This document shows positions 36,078-44,852 of a stretch of DNA of 64,000 nucleotides, one piece after another. The stretch's first letter is position 1. Each line of letters opens with the position of its first letter. A program made the position numbers and the translations under genes. The DNA comes from an uncultured Clostridia bacterium. GTDB taxonomy: Bacteria > Bacillota > Clostridia > Christensenellales > CAG-138. The notes beneath the pieces are model-generated. The model was not told the DNA's origin. It searched no databases and saw only the letters and a list, made by a program, of their open reading frames with translations. The stretch lies in the NCBI GenBank assembly GCA_934633985.1, contig CAKTYU010000009.1:27324-91323 (forward strand), read 5' to 3'.

Positions 36078-37934
36078 TTATGCAAGCGCTTCCGCAAGGG
36101 TCTCAAAGGCGGGGATCTTGAGTATGGGTATGGATACCTGCTCCTTGCGCTCGTTTTCGGAGCCGGCAGCGGCGGTGACATCGTTGGAGTAGTTTGCGCG
36201 GAAGGTGCCTTCCTTGGCGTCGAGGTAGTTGTCAAAGAAGTTCCATGCTACGCCTCCGTCAACGGCGGCAGGCTCGCACATGAGCGCCGCAAAGGAGCCG
36301 AAGCGCTGCGCGGTGGAGATCACATAGGTACCGGCGGGGATAACGATATCGCCGTCGCCCTTCTTCCACTCGCCGGTCACGAGGGTCTGGAAGTGGCTCT
36401 CATAATCCTTGCGTTCGCGGCCGTCTATGACTGCGCCGCCGCTGGTGTAGGACTTGATGGCGAAGTGGAGATGGTCTGCGCCCGCGACGGTAACGTCGTT
36501 GGGAAGCTGGGTCATCTCAACGCCGTGGAACTTCATAAGCTCGATGAATTCAGTGCAATCCTGGTCTATAAGGTAGTATGCTCCCATGGTCTCGACGTCG
36601 GTGAGTACGAAGGTTCCCCAATATTCGGTCTCATAGTCCACCGGTGCGCCGTACTCGATGGCATAGGGATCGCCCTCGTCGTCGTACAGGCGCTCGCCGA
36701 TAACGGTGCCGTCCTCGCCGGTCTCATAGGAGAGAACGGTCAGGGTGTCCTTGCCCTCAAAGGGCATGGTGGTCATTTCGGAGTTGAGGGCCACGAAGTC
36801 CTTTTCGGGATTGATGCCCTCTGTGGCGCGGGCCTCTGAGCGGGCGTCGGCGGCTGCGATCATGGCCTTGATCTCGTCCTTATCCTTTGCCACAACCTGC
36901 AGAGCGCCGTAGATGCACTCATACTGGGTATCCACGCGGACGGGGAAATCATCGTAGGAGTAGACCTCCAGCAGCAGGGCGAGCCTGTTCCTGAGACCGG
37001 CATAGTTGGTGGTGTAGCGAGCATAGTCCTCAAAGGTGCGCCAGCCCTCGGCTACTATGTCGCTGTAATAATAGCCCCAGTTGCCGTAGGGGACGGCTAC
37101 CTTGCCCTTGGAGGCCAGATAGGAGCCCTCGCGCAGGGCCCGTGAGCAGAATACGTCGCGGTTGTAAGCGAGAAGCTCGGCGTCGGTTCCGGCGTTGAGG
37201 CCCCAGTTATAGGTTACGGCGTGACGCATATAGGAGCCGTCGGTCGCGTGGGCGTCGATGAAGAGGATGGGGTTCCAGTCGTTCATCAGCTTGACGATGG
37301 TGCGGCCGCAGGCGGTCTCCAGCTTGGTCATGTCGCGGTTGACGTTAAGGCCGTTGCCCTCGGCGCGGGTGCCTACCAGCTTGGGCATGAACTGGGTGGT
37401 TATGCGGTTCTTGCCCAGATTGTCGTTTCCATCGGGGTTGCTGTTGGGGACGATGATGACGACCAAATCCTTGAGGAGATCGTCATGCTTGCCCTGCGCG
37501 ACTTCGCGGGCGAAGATCATCATGGATTCCTTGCCCTCGATCTCGCCGGAGTGGATATTGCAGTTTACATATACAACGCCCTTGTCCTCGGGCACGTCGG
37601 CGGGGGAGGCGGGGGCTACGTCGCTTATTATCATGTAGGATATGGGAGTGCCGGCCTCGGTGGCGAAGGTGGTGGTGTCCAGAATGATGCGGCCGGCGCT
37701 GTGCTCGGCTACTACCTTCAGAAAATCAATGACCTCCTGAGACGATGTGGTGCGTTCCCAATTGCTCTCCTCGGCAGGGGTCTTGAGCTCTGCCAGTATC
37801 GCCTGGGAATCGACCTTCTCGGTCTCCGGCTCGGCGGCGGGTGTGGGTTCTTCGGCAGGGGCAGCGGGGGCTGCACAGGCTGCCAGGCCAAGGGCCATGA
37901 TCAGTACAAGAACGAGCGCCAGGATTTTTTTCAT
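36078..37934 (-). CDS. M14-family zinc carboxypeptidase lipoprotein
   Basis: Predicted surface-anchored zinc peptidase, 618 residues. The signal peptide ends in lipobox LGLAAC. After an acidic Pro/Ala linker comes the catalytic domain: the zinc motif HSGEIEGKE, the substrate-binding PNSNPDGNDN and GLNVNRD, and FIDAHATDGS, which supplies the third zinc ligand. A long C-terminal region of about 250 residues has no domain I can name. M14 enzymes remove C-terminal residues from peptides or act on cell-wall peptides; the substrate is unknown. Codon use shows fewer ATA codons than neighbours. Confidence 0.85.
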   Translation of the reverse strand: MKKILALVLVLIMALGLAACAAPAAPAEEPTPAAEPETEKVDSQAILAELKTPAEESNWERTTSSQEVIDFLKVVAEHSAGRIILDTTTFATEAGTPISYMIISDVAPASPADVPEDKGVVYVNCNIHSGEIEGKESMMIFAREVAQGKHDDLLKDLVVIIVPNSNPDGNDNLGKNRITTQFMPKLVGTRAEGNGLNVNRDMTKLETACGRTIVKLMNDWNPILFIDAHATDGSYMRHAVTYNWGLNAGTDAELLAYNRDVFCSRALREGSYLASKGKVAVPYGNWGYYYSDIVAEGWRTFEDYARYTTNYAGLRNRLALLLEVYSYDDFPVRVDTQYECIYGALQVVAKDKDEIKAMIAAADARSEARATEGINPEKDFVALNSEMTTMPFEGKDTLTVLSYETGEDGTVIGERLYDDEGDPYAIEYGAPVDYETEYWGTFVLTDVETMGAYYLIDQDCTEFIELMKFHGVEMTQLPNDVTVAGADHLHFAIKSYTSGGAVIDGRERKDYESHFQTLVTGEWKKGDGDIVIPAGTYVISTAQRFGSFAALMCEPAAVDGGVAWNFFDNYLDAKEGTFRANYSNDVTAAAGSENERKEQVSIPILKIPAFETLAEALA

Positions 37935-37983
37935 AGTTTCGTTTTCCTCTCCTTTTTTGTTTTTTTGTGAAATGTATTGCCAA

Positions 37984-38010
37984 GCCCTGCGGTGTGGGCC
38001 GCGCAGGGCT
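37984..38010 (-). other. GC-rich hairpin
   Basis: AAGCCCTGCG pairs with CGCAGGGCTT between the LprI-like gene and the M14 gene. There is no T-run in either direction. It could stabilise the mRNA end or act as a weak terminator. Confidence 0.45.
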
Positions 38011-38030
38011 TGCGGATGCGCAAGAAAAGG

Positions 38031-38807
38031 CTATTCCTCCCTCTCTCTCCTGAAGAAGCGGCAGCCCTGATAGTGGACGCCCGTGATGTACGCTATGCGG
38101 TCCGCCTGCAAAAGCTTCTCGCCCAGCAGGGCGGAGCGGTCGCCCTTTGAAATGAGCTCCAAAAAAGCCCCGTTGGCGTCAAAGAAATCGAAATAGGCCC
38201 TGTGTGCGTCCATTATCCTGGGGCGGTATTCCTCCTGAATGACATACAGGCAGAGGCCCATCTTCACCCTCAGGCGGGTAAGCGCCTCCTCCAGCTCCGC
38301 GGCTTTTTGCTCTGCCATGCCGGCGTCCAGCCTGACCAGCCTGCCCTTGCTCCATTCCTCCAGGTCGGTTATGCGGTTGATGAGGAGAAGAAGCATGGCC
38401 TCCCGGTATACGTTGGTGCGCCTTTCCTGCCCGGTAACGCCGAAGTATATCTTCACGGGCTCCAGCCAAAGCTGCTTGAGGGCTTCGTCGTATGCGTAGT
38501 AACACCTTATCCACGCCTTCTGGGAAGCGACGAGCGCCTCCCTCTCATCGCCCTCGAGGGAGTTAAGATAGGCGCTGTAAGCGTATATGAGCCTGTTTTC
38601 TAAGTTGAGCCTGCTGCATAAAAATTCGTCGTCCGTCATGTGGAAGGACTCGGTCTCGTCGCAGGGCGCATCGTAAAATACGGCTGAGCCCGCCCAATTC
38701 TGAGTGACCAGCCTTTCGTCCCCGGCCTGCGCGGGGATGGCGGAAAATAGCATGAGGACTGCCGTCAGCCATAGAATAAATTTTTTTATCGGCGGTAATT
38801 CTATCAT
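38031..38807 (-). CDS. secreted LprI/DUF1311-like protein
   Basis: 258 residues with a signal peptide (FILWLTAVLMLFSAIPAQAG). It contains LNLENRLIYAYSAYLNSL and ALVASQKAWIRCYYAYDEAL, a good fit to the DUF1311/LprI pattern (helical repeat ending in Q-x-A-W). A second helical half follows. LprI proteins inhibit lysozyme in some bacteria; the role here is inference. No good ribosome-binding site precedes the ATG, so the start may be leaky. Confidence 0.65.
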   Translation of the reverse strand: MIELPPIKKFILWLTAVLMLFSAIPAQAGDERLVTQNWAGSAVFYDAPCDETESFHMTDDEFLCSRLNLENRLIYAYSAYLNSLEGDEREALVASQKAWIRCYYAYDEALKQLWLEPVKIYFGVTGQERRTNVYREAMLLLLINRITDLEEWSKGRLVRLDAGMAEQKAAELEEALTRLRVKMGLCLYVIQEEYRPRIMDAHRAYFDFFDANGAFLELISKGDRSALLGEKLLQADRIAYITGVHYQGCRFFRREREE

Positions 38808-39103
38808 TTAATTTACAACCTGTTATTATGAATGTACGTTGGAATCTGAGCAGCATTAAGTCGTAATTGTATCTCAATATAGGACTATTGTAGCAGCAGC
38901 GCAGGCATAAAGCAATATTTATTAAATTTCTACCTGATATAATCGCGATTTATATTTTTTAACCGCGATTAGAAAATGTTAAAGCTTTATCAACAATGCG
39001 TGCTTATATAACGGTTATTATATAAATTTACAATAATAAAAATATAATTGAATCATACTGAGCCCCGGCGCTTCCTATCTTTACTCTGCGGCGAAAATGC
39101 ACC
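38808..39103. other. AT-rich intergenic region with inverted repeat
   Basis: This divergent spacer holds no gene that I can support. TAATCGCG (38940-38947) and CGCGATTA (38964-38971) form an inverted repeat with a 16-base AT-rich spacer, a possible regulator site for the minus-strand LprI-like gene or the plus-strand regulator. Confidence 0.4.
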
Positions 39104-39165
39104 TTGACTTTATCCGAAAAGAGGGTATAATAGGAAACAGATGTTACGCAATGATAGTTTCCTAT
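39104..39165 (+). promoter_or_regulatory. promoter and putative operator of the TetR-ABC operon
   Basis: TTGACT (39104-39109), 16 bases, TATAAT (39126-39131). A perfect 9-bp inverted repeat, ATAGGAAAC (39130-39138) and GTTTCCTAT (39157-39165), overlaps the -10 and the transcription start. This position suits autorepression by the TetR-family protein encoded just downstream. Confidence 0.65.
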
Positions 39166-39192
39166 CGTGCCGACGAGGGGGAGGGAAGAAAA

Positions 39193-39771
39193 ATGCCGCC
39201 GAGGTTTAAATTTACAAGGGATGAGATAATAGCCGCCGCCTTGAACGTAACGCGAAGGAGCGGCGCCGGGGGGCTCACCGCAAGGGAGCTTGCGGCGGAG
39301 TTAGGCTCGTCACCGAAGCCCATATTCGGCCTGTTCCAAAGCATGGAGGAGGTAAAGGGGGAGGTCATGGCCGCCGCCAACGCCCTATATCAATCGTATA
39401 TAAGCCGGGGCATGGCGGAGGGGAAATACCCGCCCTACAAGGCCAGCGGCGTCGCCTATATAGAATTTGCAAAGGAGGAAAAGGAGCTTTTCAAGCTGCT
39501 TTTCATGCGGGACAGGACGGGGGAGCGCATCGAGGAAAACCGGGAGGAGATACGCCCCATGCTGAACATAATCATGGAGAATTTAGGGCTGAGCGAGGAT
39601 GAGGCCTGTATGCTCCATCTGGAGCTGTGGCTTTACGTACACGGCATAGCCACCATGATAGCGACGAACTATCTGGACTGGGACGCGGAATTTATAAGCA
39701 GGGCGCTTACAGACGCCTTTGAGGGGCTTAAGCGCCGCTATACGGGGGAAAAGGGAAATGTACGCGATTAA
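39193..39771 (+). CDS. TetR-family regulator
   Basis: 192 residues. HTH: ITRDEI-like helix then LTARELAAELGSSPKPIFGLFQSMEEV. The C-terminal half is close to the TetR_C_33/WHG-type domain. GGGAGGG precedes ATG 39193, chosen over the open frame from 39097 because that would include the operator. It overlaps the ATPase gene by 14 bases, so it is cotranscribed and probably controls the exporter. Confidence 0.88.
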   Translation: MPPRFKFTRDEIIAAALNVTRRSGAGGLTARELAAELGSSPKPIFGLFQSMEEVKGEVMAAANALYQSYISRGMAEGKYPPYKASGVAYIEFAKEEKELFKLLFMRDRTGERIEENREEIRPMLNIIMENLGLSEDEACMLHLELWLYVHGIATMIATNYLDWDAEFISRALTDAFEGLKRRYTGEKGNVRD

Positions 39772-40516
39772 AACCGAGGGGCTTACCAAAAGATATAAGG
39801 GCTTGACCGCCGTGGACGGGCTGGACCTTTGCGTGGAGCAGGGGGAGCTTTTCGCGCTGCTGGGCGTAAACGGCGCGGGAAAGACCACCACCGTAAAGAT
39901 GCTCTCCTGCCTGACGAGGCCTACCTGCGGCGACGCATTGCTAAAGGGCATGAGCATCGTGAGCGACCCTGGGGCGGTGAAGGGCGTGATAGGCGTATCG
40001 CCCCAGGAGACCGCCATAGCCCCCGGCCTGACGGCTAAGGAGAATTTGACGCTAATGTGCGGCGTTCACGGCTTTTCCCGGGAAAAGCGGGAGAATAAGA
40101 TACGGGAGCTTTCAGGGCGGCTTGACCTTGACGGCATACTCGAAAAGAGGGCGGGCAAGCTGTCCGGCGGCTGGCAGCGGCGGCTGAGCATCGCCATGGC
40201 CTTGATAAGCGAGCCGGAGATACTCTTCCTTGACGAGCCCACACTGGGGCTGGACGTGCTGGCCCGGGCGGAGCTTTGGGACGCCATACGCATGCTCAAG
40301 GGGCGCATAACCGTCATACTCACCACCCACTACATGGAGGAGGCGGAGGCGCTTTCCGACCGTATAGGCATAATGAAGGGCGGGCGGCTGCTTGCGCTGG
40401 GGACTGCCGACGAGCTCAAGGGGCGCACCGGCAAGGGGACGCTGGAGGAGGCGTTCATAGCCATAGCCAGGGAGGGCCCCTGTATGGAGAAGGGGACGGA
40501 GAAAGGAAGGGGATAA
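39758..40516 (+). CDS. ABC exporter ATP-binding protein
   Basis: 252 residues, DRA/CcmA-type ATPase. Walker A GVNGAGKTTT, Q-loop SPQETAI, signature LSGGWQRRLSI, Walker B ILFLDEPTLGLD, switch His ILTTHYMEEAEAL. Starts 14 bases inside the regulator gene; the permease begins 2 bases after its stop. Confidence 0.93.
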   Translation: MYAIKTEGLTKRYKGLTAVDGLDLCVEQGELFALLGVNGAGKTTTVKMLSCLTRPTCGDALLKGMSIVSDPGAVKGVIGVSPQETAIAPGLTAKENLTLMCGVHGFSREKRENKIRELSGRLDLDGILEKRAGKLSGGWQRRLSIAMALISEPEILFLDEPTLGLDVLARAELWDAIRMLKGRITVILTTHYMEEAEALSDRIGIMKGGRLLALGTADELKGRTGKGTLEEAFIAIAREGPCMEKGTEKGRG

Positions 40517-40518
40517 GT

Positions 40519-41250
40519 ATGAGACTGCTTGCTTTTTCGGACCGGAACGCGAAGGAGATATTGCGGGACCCCCTAAACGGGGTCTTCAGCCTCGGCTTTC
40601 CGGTGATACTGCTGATGCTTATGAGCGCGATAGGGGCGAGGGCGCCGGTGAGCGTATTTAAGATAGAAAGCCTTGCCCCGGGCATAACCGTGTTCGGCCT
40701 TTCCTTTATGACGCTGTTTTCCGCAACGCTCATCGCAAGGGACAGGGAGACGGCCCTGCTGCAGAGGCTCTACACCACGCCACTGACCCCGGCGGATTTT
40801 ATACTGGGCTATATGCTGCCGCTGCTGCCAGTGGCTGCAGCCCAGTGTGCCGTATGCTATATTGCCGCCGCCGTGATGGGGCTTGCGTGGTCGGTAAATA
40901 TGCTCTATGGGGTGCTTTTCATAATCCCGACATCGCTTTTCTTTATCGCGTTAGGGCTGCTTTTCGGCAGCGTGCTCAACACCAGGCAGGTGGGCGGTAT
41001 ATGCGGGGCGCTGCTGACGGTGCTTACGGCGTGGTTTTCCGGCGCGTGGTTCGACATTTCGCTGATAGGCGGCGCCTTTGAAAAAATCGCGTATATGCTG
41101 CCCTACATTCACGCCGTGGCCCTGCAAAGGGCGGTGCTTGCGGGGGACTTTTCAGGAATATTCCCCCATATATGGTGGATAGCGAGCTATGGGGCGGCGG
41201 CCCTTGGGGCGGCCGTGGCGGTGTTCCTTCGCCAGATGCGGAGGCAGTAA
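40519..41250 (+). CDS. ABC-2 type exporter permease
   Basis: 243 residues, about six hydrophobic segments (FSLGFPVILLMLMSAIGA; ITVFGLSFMTLFSATLIA; LGYMLPLLPVAAAQCAVCYIAAAVMG; LFIIPTSLFFIALGLLF; and others). The conserved ABC-2 segment ARDRETALLQRLYTTPLTPADFILG is clear. With the ATPase it forms an efflux pump of unknown substrate, likely drug or lipid. Confidence 0.9.
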   Translation: MRLLAFSDRNAKEILRDPLNGVFSLGFPVILLMLMSAIGARAPVSVFKIESLAPGITVFGLSFMTLFSATLIARDRETALLQRLYTTPLTPADFILGYMLPLLPVAAAQCAVCYIAAAVMGLAWSVNMLYGVLFIIPTSLFFIALGLLFGSVLNTRQVGGICGALLTVLTAWFSGAWFDISLIGGAFEKIAYMLPYIHAVALQRAVLAGDFSGIFPHIWWIASYGAAALGAAVAVFLRQMRRQ

Positions 41251-41410
41251 GGCAAATATATAGGGAAAATTCCCGGGCAGGAAAGGCGAACGGCGCCACG
41301 TTTGTCAGGCCGGAGGGCCGGGCACTCTCAGCGGGTAGCTTTTTCCGTAGTATTGCGGTATACTTTTTTTAAAATCAACCGTGGATCACCGCACGTACAG
41401 GAGAAGCAAT

Positions 41411-42109
41411 ATGACGCAGGAAAGCAATGCAGCCCACGAGAGCCAGAAAGGGCTTTTAGGCTTGAAGCTGCAAAAAGACGAGATCAAGGCGCTGATGCAG
41501 AATTATGCGCTGCCCTACCGCGAATTGATGAGCTACTATCGATGCGCGATGATGGAGGTGGAGACAAAGTTCAACGTGCTCAACGAGGAGCTGTCCCTGC
41601 GATACGACCGCAACCCGATAGAAACTATCAAGACGCGGCTAAAATCGCCGGAGAGCATTTTGGAAAAGCTGCATCGAAAAAACTACCCCGTTGCCTTTGA
41701 CAGCATCGAGCAGAACCTCAGCGACATCGCGGGGGTAAGGGTGATATGCACTTTTCCCTCCGACATATACAAGCTGGAGGAAGCGCTTCTGAAGCAGGAC
41801 GACATAAGGCTCGTGGAGCGCAAGGACTATATCGCCAGCCCAAAGCCCAACGGCTACCGCAGCCTTCACCTTATAGTAGAGATACCCATATTTCTGCACG
41901 ATCAAAAGAAGATGATGAAGGTGGAGGTGCAGTTCAGGACGATATCCATGGACTGGTGGGCGAGCCTTGAGCATAAGATACGCTATAAAAAGGGCTTGCA
42001 GGAATCCGACTATGTGGATCAGGAGCTTTTCGAGTGCGCCAAGATGAGCGCCGAGCTCGACAGCCGAATGGAAAAGCTGCAGCACCTTGCGGAGGACCTG
42101 TACAAATGA
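41411..42109 (+). CDS. small alarmone synthetase, RelQ type
   Basis: Makes (p)ppGpp from ATP and GTP or GDP. 232 residues, synthetase domain only (no hydrolase or TGS-ACT domains). Motifs: DIAGVRVICTFPSDIY, SPKPNGYRSLHLIVE, VEVQFRTISMDWWASLEHKIRYKK. The N-terminal and C-terminal helices fit the RelQ/YjbM group. AGGAG precedes ATG 41411. Confidence 0.92.
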   Translation: MTQESNAAHESQKGLLGLKLQKDEIKALMQNYALPYRELMSYYRCAMMEVETKFNVLNEELSLRYDRNPIETIKTRLKSPESILEKLHRKNYPVAFDSIEQNLSDIAGVRVICTFPSDIYKLEEALLKQDDIRLVERKDYIASPKPNGYRSLHLIVEIPIFLHDQKKMMKVEVQFRTISMDWWASLEHKIRYKKGLQESDYVDQELFECAKMSAELDSRMEKLQHLAEDLYK

Positions 42110-42181
42110 GCGGCGGAGAAAAAGCCGCAGCCGCTTCGCATCGGCACTGCGCCGCTCAGACGGCAGGCAAAAATATTTCCC

Positions 42182-42210
42182 GGGCCGGAAAAGTCATCCG
42201 GCCCCTTTTT
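42182..42210 (+). terminator. terminator after the alarmone synthetase gene
   Basis: GGCCGGA/TCCGGCC stem with a 7-base loop followed by CCTTTTTG. The -10 of the next gene (TATAAT 42215-42220 with extended TG) follows immediately. Confidence 0.82.
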
Positions 42211-42256
42211 GTGCTATAATAAAAAACAAGGACGAATTGCGGGAGTGTTTTATCGC

Positions 42257-43618
42257 ATGGAAATAAGGCGGGCCAAAAGGCACGATGTGGATATGACCCA
42301 GGGCAGCATATTGAGGCACCTGATGAACTTCGCCGTGCCGCTGCTGATGGGCAACATATTCCAGCAACTTTACAATACCGTGGATACATGGGTGGTGGGC
42401 AACTACGTGAGCAACGAGGCGTTTTCCGCCGTCGGCACCGTCGCCCCCATAATAAATACCCTCATAGGCGCATTTTCCGGCCTCGCCAGCGGCGCGGGGG
42501 TGGTCATTTCCCAGTATTACGGCGCGGGCAAGTACGACAGGGTGAGGGACGCGGTGCATACCGCCGTGATGATGACGCTGGTGCTTTCCGTGGCCTTTAC
42601 CGCCATAGGCATAGCCATGACGCCGGATATGCTAAGGCTTATGAAGACGCCTGCGGAGGTGTTCCCGCAGTCCAGGGCGTATCTTTACATATACTTTTCC
42701 GGCATGGCGGGCCTGATGCTATACAATATGGGCGCGGGCATACTGCGGGCCGTGGGGGATTCAAGGCGGCCCTTTTATTACCTCGTGTGCGCCGCGGCCA
42801 TAAACACGGTGCTGGATCTGGTGTTTGTGATAGCGCTGGGCATGGGCGTGGAGGGTGTGGCCTATGCCACCATAATCGCACAGGGCATATCCGCCACGCT
42901 GACTATCATTACGCTGCTCAGGAGCGATTCCTGCGTCCATGTGCAGCTAAAGCTCATAAGGCTCCATAAGGATATGCTGCTGAAGATAATAAAGGTAGGC
43001 ATACCCGCGGCCCTCCAGATGGCGGTGACCGCCTTTTCCAACATATTCGTGCAGTCCTATATAAACTTTTTCGGCGCGGACTGCATGGGAGGCTGGACGG
43101 CGTACACAAAGATGGATCAGCTTCTGTTCTTGCCCATGCAGTCCATAGCGCTGGCGGCCACGACCTTTGTGGGGCAGAACCTGGGCAGGGGGCGCGGCGA
43201 CAGGGCAAGGCAGGGGGTGCATACCTCCTTGGCCATGGCCATGACCGTTACGGTGTCGCTTTCGGCAATAGTGGTGGTGGCAGCGCCGTCGCTGGTGCTG
43301 TTTTTCAACTCCAAGCCGGAGGTGATAAGCTACGGCACGCTGTTCCTGCGCCGGCTCACGCCGTTTTATGTTCTGTGCTGCTTCAATCAGGTATACGCGG
43401 GGGCGCTGCGCGGCGCGGGCAACAGCCGTGCGCCCATGATAATAATGCTTTGCTCGTTCGTGCTGTTCAGGCAGTGCTATCTTTACGTTATGTCGAATTT
43501 CATATCCAATACCGTATTGCCCATAGCGCTGGGCTATCCGGCGGGCTGGCTGCTTTGCAGCGTGCTTACGGGGCTGTATTACAGAAAGGTACACCTCGGA
43601 AGCTCCGTGGTGGTGTAG
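42257..43618 (+). CDS. MATE-family efflux transporter
   Basis: Sodium- or proton-driven multidrug exporter, about 453 residues and 12 helices. Typical motifs: LRHLMNFAVPLLMGNIFQQLYNTVDTWVVGNYVS, FSGLASGAGVVISQYYGA and, in the second half, FVGQNLGRGRGDRARQG and YAGALRGAGNSRAPM. ATG 42257 lacks a strong ribosome-binding site; ATG 42293 (MTQGSIL) is an alternative. The substrate is unknown. Confidence 0.92.
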   Translation: MEIRRAKRHDVDMTQGSILRHLMNFAVPLLMGNIFQQLYNTVDTWVVGNYVSNEAFSAVGTVAPIINTLIGAFSGLASGAGVVISQYYGAGKYDRVRDAVHTAVMMTLVLSVAFTAIGIAMTPDMLRLMKTPAEVFPQSRAYLYIYFSGMAGLMLYNMGAGILRAVGDSRRPFYYLVCAAAINTVLDLVFVIALGMGVEGVAYATIIAQGISATLTIITLLRSDSCVHVQLKLIRLHKDMLLKIIKVGIPAALQMAVTAFSNIFVQSYINFFGADCMGGWTAYTKMDQLLFLPMQSIALAATTFVGQNLGRGRGDRARQGVHTSLAMAMTVTVSLSAIVVVAAPSLVLFFNSKPEVISYGTLFLRRLTPFYVLCCFNQVYAGALRGAGNSRAPMIIMLCSFVLFRQCYLYVMSNFISNTVLPIALGYPAGWLLCSVLTGLYYRKVHLGSSVVV

Positions 43619-43631
43619 CGGTAAGATAAAA

Positions 43632-43666
43632 CAAAAGCGACCATCTGATCAGATGATCGCTTTTCT
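43632..43666 (-). terminator. terminator of the tRNA pair
   Basis: AAAAGCGA...TCGCTTTT with inner CATCT/AGATG forms a long hairpin 2 bases beyond the 3' end of tRNA-Lys; on the minus strand it ends in a T-rich run. Confidence 0.75.
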
Positions 43667-43742
43667 TGGTACACCCTCAGGGACTCGAACCCTGGACACC
43701 CTGATTAAGAGTCAGGTGCTCTACCAACTGAGCTAAGGGTGC
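43667..43742 (-). tRNA. tRNA-Lys (anticodon CTT)
   Basis: 76 bases with encoded CCA. Acceptor GCACCCT/AGGGTGT, D-arm GCTC/GAGC, anticodon stem CCTGA/TCAGG with loop CTCTTAA, T-arm CAGGG-TTCGAGT-CCCTG. All stems pair. Confidence 0.97.
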
Positions 43743-43750
43743 ATATATTG

Positions 43751-43826
43751 TGGAGCGGGAAACGGGGCTCGAACCCGCCACCTCCGCCTTGGCAAGGCGG
43801 CGCTCTACCAAATGAGCTATTCCCGC
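43751..43826 (-). tRNA. tRNA-Gly (anticodon GCC)
   Basis: 76 bases with encoded CCA. Acceptor GCGGGAA/TTCCCGC, anticodon stem CCGCC/GGCGG with loop TTGCCAA, T-arm GCGGG-TTCGAGC-CCCGT (last pair wobble). Eight bases upstream of tRNA-Lys; one transcript. Confidence 0.97.
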
Positions 43827-43934
43827 GTCTTTAGCATTTCGCTGCCTTTTCGTCAGCGCGCTTATTTATAATAGCGCAATACGGAATGGTTGTCAAGCCT
43901 GTCTTATACAAATTTTGCAACTTTTTTTGCGGGC

Positions 43935-44726
43935 CTATAACAGGCCGAAAAACTCCGCTGCGTTTTTGTGGAGTATCTTTTCCAGCGCCGTTCCCGATAG
44001 GGGCAGTGAGCGCAGCCGTGCAAGCTCTGTCCCCGCGTCCCACATGGGATAGTCGCTTCCGAACATCACCCTGTCCTCGCCGTACATATCCATGAACTGC
44101 ATTATCCGCTCGTCGGTCATGGTAAAGAAGCAGGAGGAGCAATCCACCATTACGTTTGTAGCGGGTATGTGCTTTTCCGCCTCCTCCCATTCGGTCCAGC
44201 CGCCGAAGTGGGCGCATACGAGCCTGAGGCGGGGGAAGCTCTTCAAAAGCTCGGGTATGAGGCTGGGGTTGGAGTAGTGATAGCGGTAGTCGCCGGTGTG
44301 GAAGAGTATGGGATATCCCGTGGACTGGCAGAAGTCGTATATGGGCCCCATGCTCTTGTCGGTTATGGCGAACTTTTGAAAGTCCGGGTGCAGCTTTATG
44401 CCCTTGAGCCCCAGAGACGCCGCCCGCTCTAACTCTGCCGCCGGATCCTCCATGCCCGGATGTACGGTGCATAGGCCCACGAACCTGTCCGGGTGAGCCA
44501 TGACGGAGGCGGTTATGAAGTTATTTATGCTTTTCACCTGATGGGGCGTGGTCGCCGCGGAGTGTACTATGAACTTATCCACACCCGCCCTGTCGCCTAT
44601 CTCCAGCAGCCTCTTGACCGAGCCGTTGGGGTTGGTCATGTGCTTATCGTAAAAATAGCCGATGTTCATTGCCGCCTTTTCGGCGATGTTATCCGGGTAA
44701 ATGTGCGCATGTACGTCTATCACCAT
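43935..44726 (-). CDS. amidohydrolase-family protein
   Basis: Metal-dependent hydrolase or decarboxylase of the amidohydrolase 2 group (ACMSD-like), 263 residues. Metal motifs in order: IDVHAHIYP at the N-terminus, KLHPD mid-protein, LFHTGDYRYHY, VCAHFGGW and the catalytic-Asp MFGSDYPMWD. It follows the zinc dehydrogenase on the minus strand but has its own promoter. The substrate is unknown. Confidence 0.87.
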   Translation of the reverse strand: MVIDVHAHIYPDNIAEKAAMNIGYFYDKHMTNPNGSVKRLLEIGDRAGVDKFIVHSAATTPHQVKSINNFITASVMAHPDRFVGLCTVHPGMEDPAAELERAASLGLKGIKLHPDFQKFAITDKSMGPIYDFCQSTGYPILFHTGDYRYHYSNPSLIPELLKSFPRLRLVCAHFGGWTEWEEAEKHIPATNVMVDCSSCFFTMTDERIMQFMDMYGEDRVMFGSDYPMWDAGTELARLRSLPLSGTALEKILHKNAAEFFGLL

Positions 44727-44771
44727 GGGTAGAGAGTCTCAGTCCTTATCGTAAAAATAAATTATCGCATT

Positions 44772-44779
44772 ATTATAGC
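44772..44779 (-). promoter_or_regulatory. extended -10 promoter of the amidohydrolase gene
   Basis: On the minus strand TGCTATAAT lies about 45 bases before the ATG. No good -35 is visible, so recognition would rest on the extended -10. A GC-rich imperfect hairpin (GGGGGCGG...CCGCCCCC, about 44808-44842) lies upstream and may end the dehydrogenase transcript. Confidence 0.55.
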
Positions 44780-44852
44780 ATATTTTGATGCAAACGGGAA
44801 TAAGGGGGCGGGCCTGAATGCAATACAGCGCCGCCCCCCCCGATTTTTTAAC

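Noticed and set aside
40276..40518. Longer start for the ABC-2 permease
   Set aside because: The extension overlaps the ATPase gene in another frame; ATG 40519 has a ribosome-binding site and gives the normal N-terminus.
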